Shown: positions 60,875 through 64,000 of the stretch, piece by piece
Numbering within the stretch: the stretch's first letter is position 1
Layout of the letters: every line of letters begins with the position of its first letter
Notes under the pieces: model-generated
Seen by the model: only the letters and a program-made list of their open reading frames with translations
Database searches by the model: none
Told to the model about the DNA's origin: nothing
Position numbers and translations under genes: made by a program
Assembly (NCBI GenBank): GCA_049366695.1
Contig: JBMNCR010000064.1
Coordinates: forward strand, 1 to 64,000
DNA: 64,000 bases
Reading direction: 5' to 3'
Source of the DNA: JBMNCR01 sp049366695
Lineage (GTDB): Bacteria > Bacillota > Clostridia > Eubacteriales > Alkalibacteraceae

Positions 60875-61516
60875 TCAAAAACTGTACATTCCCAAACTTT
60901 TAGGTATTTTACCTTCATTAGCAAAATACTCTATAGCTACATCTACTACCACTGCCAAATCTTCTGCATTAAAATAATCTTCTATATTACTATCAAATAA
61001 AATATTTGCTGAAGAAGGAAATTCTTCATCCCCTTTATAAAGGACAAACATAAATCGAATATTTTTAAGAAAATCAAAACTAAATGCAAAATCTCCATTA
61101 TTATGCATTTTGACATTGATATTTGATATATTATCTTGAAATATATTATGATTGTTATCGTATATTTTAGCCAGTCTTAGAATTGTTCTATTGTAAAAGT
61201 TTGTATAATAAATATTTCCATCTGTAATTTCTCTATAAGTTATATAATTACCAGTTAATAATGTTCCTTTCCCATTTACAAGATATCTCAAAAAAATGGT
61301 TTTCAATACATAAGATGTAACTGAATCTCCATTCTCATCCCACACATTTCCAGATGGATAATGTATATGATATTTTTTCCCCATTACTATAGTTTTAAAT
61401 ATTTTATGATCTATATCATATATAATAGATGTACGTTTACTTATAGATTCTGGAGATAACTTGGAAAAAAGTTTTTGTATATATTGAAATGGTATCTTTT
61501 CTTGTTCGACTCTCAT
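60875..61516 (-). CDS. DUF3786-family protein
   Basis: 213 residues matching the DUF3786 plan: a KYHIHYPSGNVWDENGD region in key part (HYPSGNVWDENG), KTIFLRYLVNGKGT, ITYREITDGNIYY and the late DFAFSFDFLKNIRFMFVLYK region with GDEEFPSSANILFD. The family is common in anaerobes near corrinoid, Fe-S and CO-metabolism genes; its biochemical role is unknown. Single gene. Confidence 0.8.
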   Translation of the reverse strand: MRVEQEKIPFQYIQKLFSKLSPESISKRTSIIYDIDHKIFKTIVMGKKYHIHYPSGNVWDENGDSVTSYVLKTIFLRYLVNGKGTLLTGNYITYREITDGNIYYTNFYNRTILRLAKIYDNNHNIFQDNISNINVKMHNNGDFAFSFDFLKNIRFMFVLYKGDEEFPSSANILFDSNIEDYFNAEDLAVVVDVAIEYFANEGKIPKSLGMYSF

Positions 61517-61661
61517 AATTTTTTCTCCTATGTTTTTAATAAATTATAACACAATTATATATTCTTAAATACCATGTACTAATACTACAGTTTAACTTTA
61601 GTGTATTATTGATAATTTTGGGTAATTACTATAGTTATACGCAATAATGGAGGATTAAATT

Positions 61662-61916
61662 ATGGCGAAGGTTAAGATTTACACTTGGAATCACTGTCCT
61701 TATTGTATTAATGCTAAAAGGTTATTAGAAAATAAAGAAATTAAATATTATGAATATTCTATTGAAAATGATAATATAAAATATAAAGAATTATGTAGTA
61801 AAACAAATCAAAATACTGTTCCTTTTATTTTTATTAATAATATCTTTATTGGTGGATATAATGAACTGCGAAGATTAGAAACATTAGGCAAATTAGATAA
61901 AATGCTCAATATTTAA
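61662..61916 (+). CDS. grxC: Glutaredoxin
   Basis: 84 residues with the glutaredoxin active site CPYC at 12-15 (WNHCPYCINAKRLL), the cis-Pro region TVPFIFINN and the GGYNEL glutathione-contact motif. It reduces disulfides; since clostridia often lack glutathione, the true reductant may be thioredoxin reductase or another thiol. A strong GGAGG precedes the ATG. Single gene ahead of a hairpin. Confidence 0.92.
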   Translation: MAKVKIYTWNHCPYCINAKRLLENKEIKYYEYSIENDNIKYKELCSKTNQNTVPFIFINNIFIGGYNELRRLETLGKLDKMLNI

Positions 61917-61923
61917 CACATAT

Positions 61924-61953
61924 ATAAGTCCTTATATAACTATAAGGACTTAT
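61924..61953 (+). terminator. Hairpin terminator of the glutaredoxin gene
   Basis: ATAAGTCCTTATA pairs with TATAAGGACTTAT around TAAC: a 13-pair perfect stem. The T-run after it is weak. Confidence 0.6.
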
Positions 61954-62120
61954 AGTGTATAACACTTTAAAATTGTAAAGTTCAAAACGTATCTTAAATG
62001 AAAACACATTGTGTTTTCTCTATAAGTAATCACAATTATGAAAACCCCAACGCTAAAATTCAGACTTTATCAACAGTTAGTTTTCTACTTTACTATATAT
62101 ATTAGAAGGGATGTATTAAT

Positions 62121-62549
62121 ATGAAAACATATAATATAAGAGAAATGACAATCGAAGATTTCAATAATGTAATTAAATTATGGAAAGACACACCTGGAAT
62201 AGGTCTTAGTAATGCTGATTCGAATGAGAATATAGCGAAATTCTTAAATAAAAATAAAGGATTAAGTTTTGTCTGTCTTTCTGATAATAAAATTATAGGT
62301 ACTATTTTATGTAGTCATGATGGAAGGCGAGGATATATTTATCATCTTACCGTACATAATAATTATCGAAATACCGGAATTGCAAAACGATTGATTATGC
62401 AAAGTATTAATATGCTAAAGAAAAGTGGAATTGATAAATGCCATCTATTTACCTTTAATGATAATGTACTAGGCAAAAATTTTTGGAGTAAGATGGATTG
62501 GACAAAGCGTGAAGATATTATAATTTTTTCTAAGAATATTTCAAAATAA
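62121..62549 (+). CDS. GNAT-family N-acetyltransferase
   Basis: 142 residues. The acetyl-CoA-binding motif A is in YIYHLTVHNNYRNTGIAKRL (V..NYR..GIAK), with flanking FVCLSDNKIIGTIL and the last beta strands NVLGKNFWSKMDW. Substrate unknown; RimI- or YpeA-like proteins share this layout. The ATG follows AGAAGGG. The perR promoter starts just beyond its stop. Confidence 0.85.
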   Translation: MKTYNIREMTIEDFNNVIKLWKDTPGIGLSNADSNENIAKFLNKNKGLSFVCLSDNKIIGTILCSHDGRRGYIYHLTVHNNYRNTGIAKRLIMQSINMLKKSGIDKCHLFTFNDNVLGKNFWSKMDWTKREDIIIFSKNISK

Positions 62550-62551
62550 CG

Positions 62552-62580
62552 TTGACAAAAATTCAAAATAGTATTATTAT
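62552..62580 (+). promoter_or_regulatory. Promoter of perR-rbr
   Basis: TTGACA (62552-62557) and TATTAT (62575-62580) are separated by 17 bases. Confidence 0.6.
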
Positions 62581-62585
62581 TATAC

Positions 62586-62598
62586 TGTAATCATTACA
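62586..62598. promoter_or_regulatory. PerR-box-like palindrome
   Basis: TGTAATCATTACA, a perfect 6+1+6 palindrome related to the PerR box TTATAATNATTATAA. It lies just after the -10 box, in position for autorepression. Confidence 0.65.
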
Positions 62599-62633
62599 TT
62601 TTTGTAATAAATACTTATAAGGAGGTAATTATA

Positions 62634-63050
62634 ATTATAAATTCAATAGATCCAGTCAAAATACTAAGCTGTAAAAATATAAAGCCTTCTTATACTAGAA
62701 TAAAAATTTATGATTATTTAATTAAAACTGATGCACATCCAACAGTTGATATGATATTTATTGGCTTGATTAAAGAGATACCTACTCTTTCAAAGACAAC
62801 TGTATATAATACTTTAAAATTATTAATAAAAAATAATCTTGTAAGATTAGTTTCTATTGAAGATAACGAAACAAGATATGATGCAAATGTTGCTGATCAT
62901 GGACATTTCAAATGTTTAAACTGCGGTAACGTATTTGATTTTGATATTAAAATCAGTGATAATACTTTTGATGATTTAAAGGATTTTAGAATTGATGAAA
63001 TGAATGTGTATTTTAAAGGAATCTGTAATAAATGCAAAAATATTTTATAG
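62634..63050 (+). CDS. perR: PerR/Fur-family regulator with an apparent ATT start codon
   Basis: The first ATG (62751) would leave 99 residues and cut off the first helices of the winged HTH. The same frame is open upstream and encodes the expected N-terminus (INSIDPVKILSCKNIKPSYT then RIKIYDYLIKTDAHPTVDMI). A perfect GGAGG sits 8 bases before ATT 62634; no ATG, GTG or TTG is in frame there. Full length is 138 residues, right for PerR. Zinc pairs CLNC and CNKC and the regulatory-site region ADHGHF are present. It precedes rubrerythrin, its typical target. Confidence 0.8.
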   Translation: MINSIDPVKILSCKNIKPSYTRIKIYDYLIKTDAHPTVDMIFIGLIKEIPTLSKTTVYNTLKLLIKNNLVRLVSIEDNETRYDANVADHGHFKCLNCGNVFDFDIKISDNTFDDLKDFRIDEMNVYFKGICNKCKNIL

Positions 63051-63082
63051 ACATACTCAAAATTATAAGGAGGAATGAATAA

Positions 63083-63619
63083 ATGAAAAATTTAAAAGGA
63101 AGTAAAACTGAAAAGAACTTATGGGCTGCTTTTGCAGGTGAGTCTCAAGCCACAAATAAATATGCTTATTTTGCAAGCGCAGCAAAAAAAGAAGGTTATG
63201 AACAAATAAGCGAAATATTTACTGAAACTCAAAAAAATGAAAAAGAGCATGCAAAATTATGGTTTAAGTACTTAAAAGGAATCGGTAATACTGCAGAAAA
63301 TTTAAATTCCGCCGCTAAAGGTGAAAATTATGAATGGACTGAAATGTACAAAGAATTTGCTGAAGTAGCCAGAGCAGAAGGTTTTGATGAAATTGCTGAA
63401 AAATTTGAAGGTGTAGGTGAAATAGAAAAAAAACACGAAGAAAGGTATATGAAATTACTAAATAATATACAAGAAGATTCAGTTTTTAATAAAAAAGAGG
63501 AAATTGTATGGAAATGTAGAAACTGTGGACATATTCACGTTGGTAGTTCTGCTCCAGAAATATGCCCAGTGTGTAATCATCCAAAAGCACACTTTGAAGT
63601 TAGATCCACCAACTACTAA
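63083..63619 (+). CDS. rbr: Rubrerythrin
   Basis: 178 residues. The N-terminal ferritin-like diiron domain holds the ligand helices (AFAGESQATNKYAYFA, ETQKNEKEHAKLW, EFAEVARAEGFDEIAEKFEG and IEKKHEERY). The C-terminal rubredoxin domain has CRNCGHIHVG and CPVCNHP. It reduces hydrogen peroxide in anaerobes using rubredoxin-borne electrons. It follows perR by 32 bases, with its own AAGGAGG, so PerR control is expected. Confidence 0.95.
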   Translation: MKNLKGSKTEKNLWAAFAGESQATNKYAYFASAAKKEGYEQISEIFTETQKNEKEHAKLWFKYLKGIGNTAENLNSAAKGENYEWTEMYKEFAEVARAEGFDEIAEKFEGVGEIEKKHEERYMKLLNNIQEDSVFNKKEEIVWKCRNCGHIHVGSSAPEICPVCNHPKAHFEVRSTNY

Positions 63620-63764
63620 TACATACAAGATCTTTGAAACAATTAAATTTTTGTAGTGTTTTATTTCCATAAGGTAATGAATTTTTAATTAAAAAAATTC
63701 TTAAACTAATCAGTTTATTCACAACATTATAGACTGCTAAGAAAGTTTAATCTCAAGGAATAAT

Positions 63765-63817
63765 AAACCCCAACGAGCAAAGTATATTAACATATACGTA
63801 AGCCTATTGGGGTTTTT
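63765..63817 (+). terminator. Terminator of perR-rbr
   Basis: AAACCCCAA pairs with TTGGGGTTT, enclosing an inner GTATAT-TAAC-ATATAC stem, and is followed by TTTT. It lies about 145 bases after the rbr stop. Confidence 0.7.
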
Positions 63818-63883
63818 AAATGACACTTGGGATGAATTTTATTGTCAGTGCGAGGTCACTTTTATATGACAATATTATAATAT

Positions 63884-64000
63884 TTACTCCCTATAAATTT
63901 CAATTTTATCTTGAGGATTTAGTATATCTGTATATGCAGCATTTTCACCATTAAGTTTCAATACTACACTACCTTTTCCTGAATTCGAATCAAAATCGAT
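63884..64000 (-). CDS. C-terminal end of a gene running off the right edge
   Basis: 38 codons and a stop, reading IDFDSNSGKGSVVLKLNGEN then AAYTDILNPQDKIEIYRE. The VxLNGxxAxYTxxLxxxDxIEIY tail looks like a small beta-grasp-type module. Clostridial FtsA/PilM-like proteins can end this way, but the fragment is too short to assign. Confidence 0.5.
   Translation of the reverse strand: MDFDSNSGKGSVVLKLNGENAAYTDILNPQDKIEIYRE

Overview
The window looks like a chromosome segment of an anaerobic, endospore-forming member of the Clostridia. It is very AT-rich and carries spore-coat (cotJABC) and germinant-receptor (gerA/gerB/gerC) genes, a rubrerythrin/PerR oxidative-stress pair, a corrinoid methyltransferase locus and a CooT-type nickel protein. 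I cannot name the species from sequence alone.

Positions 1-17500 are one end of a prophage integrated beside tRNA-Arg(CCT). The tyrosine integrase abuts the 3' end of the tRNA. An ImmA-type protease is co-transcribed with it from a promoter whose spacer holds a LexA box. Leftward lie a cargo two-gene system matching IetA/IetS (AAA+ ATPase plus subtilisin-like protease), an unknown membrane protein, two small paralogous genes, and a divergent repressor switch with four related operators. A long leftward early operon follows: HTH proteins, zinc-ribbon micro-proteins, a stand-alone Spo0A-type DNA-binding domain, an SbcC-like ATPase, RecT, an MBL-fold nuclease, a DnaD-type replication protein, a helicase-loader-like protein, a 3D-domain protein and a PD-(D/E)XK endonuclease. 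It runs off the left edge.

Positions 17500-38700 are host core: a large SARP/MalT-like regulator, a VanY-type carboxypeptidase, cotJABC, a LysM-CAP protein, a complete ger operon with tandem gerB genes, a nitrilase-family amidase, a sulfur/methionine block (metY, two Rrf2 regulators, acetyl-type metA), an ArsR regulator, a YyaL-like thioredoxin-domain protein and a LiaF-like protein.

Positions 38700-55100 are a plastic region. It has a methyltransferase/MerR locus with a decayed corrinoid protein, and nested or broken mobile elements: a Y1/IS200-like element with remnants of its ends elsewhere, two IS3-family lineages, an IS1634-like fragment and a group II intron tail. Truncated ends of unrelated genes sit between them (JetA-like, TetR-like, FabZ, MetK, sugar ABC permease). 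It also holds a repeat protein interrupted by a 100-N assembly gap and an ABC/SpoIIM-family membrane cluster.

Positions 55100-64000 return to core-like genes: cooT, a VTC-domain polyphosphate polymerase with a DUF4956 partner, a second ger operon damaged in all of its genes, DUF3786, glutaredoxin, GNAT, and perR-rubrerythrin, where perR appears to start at ATT.
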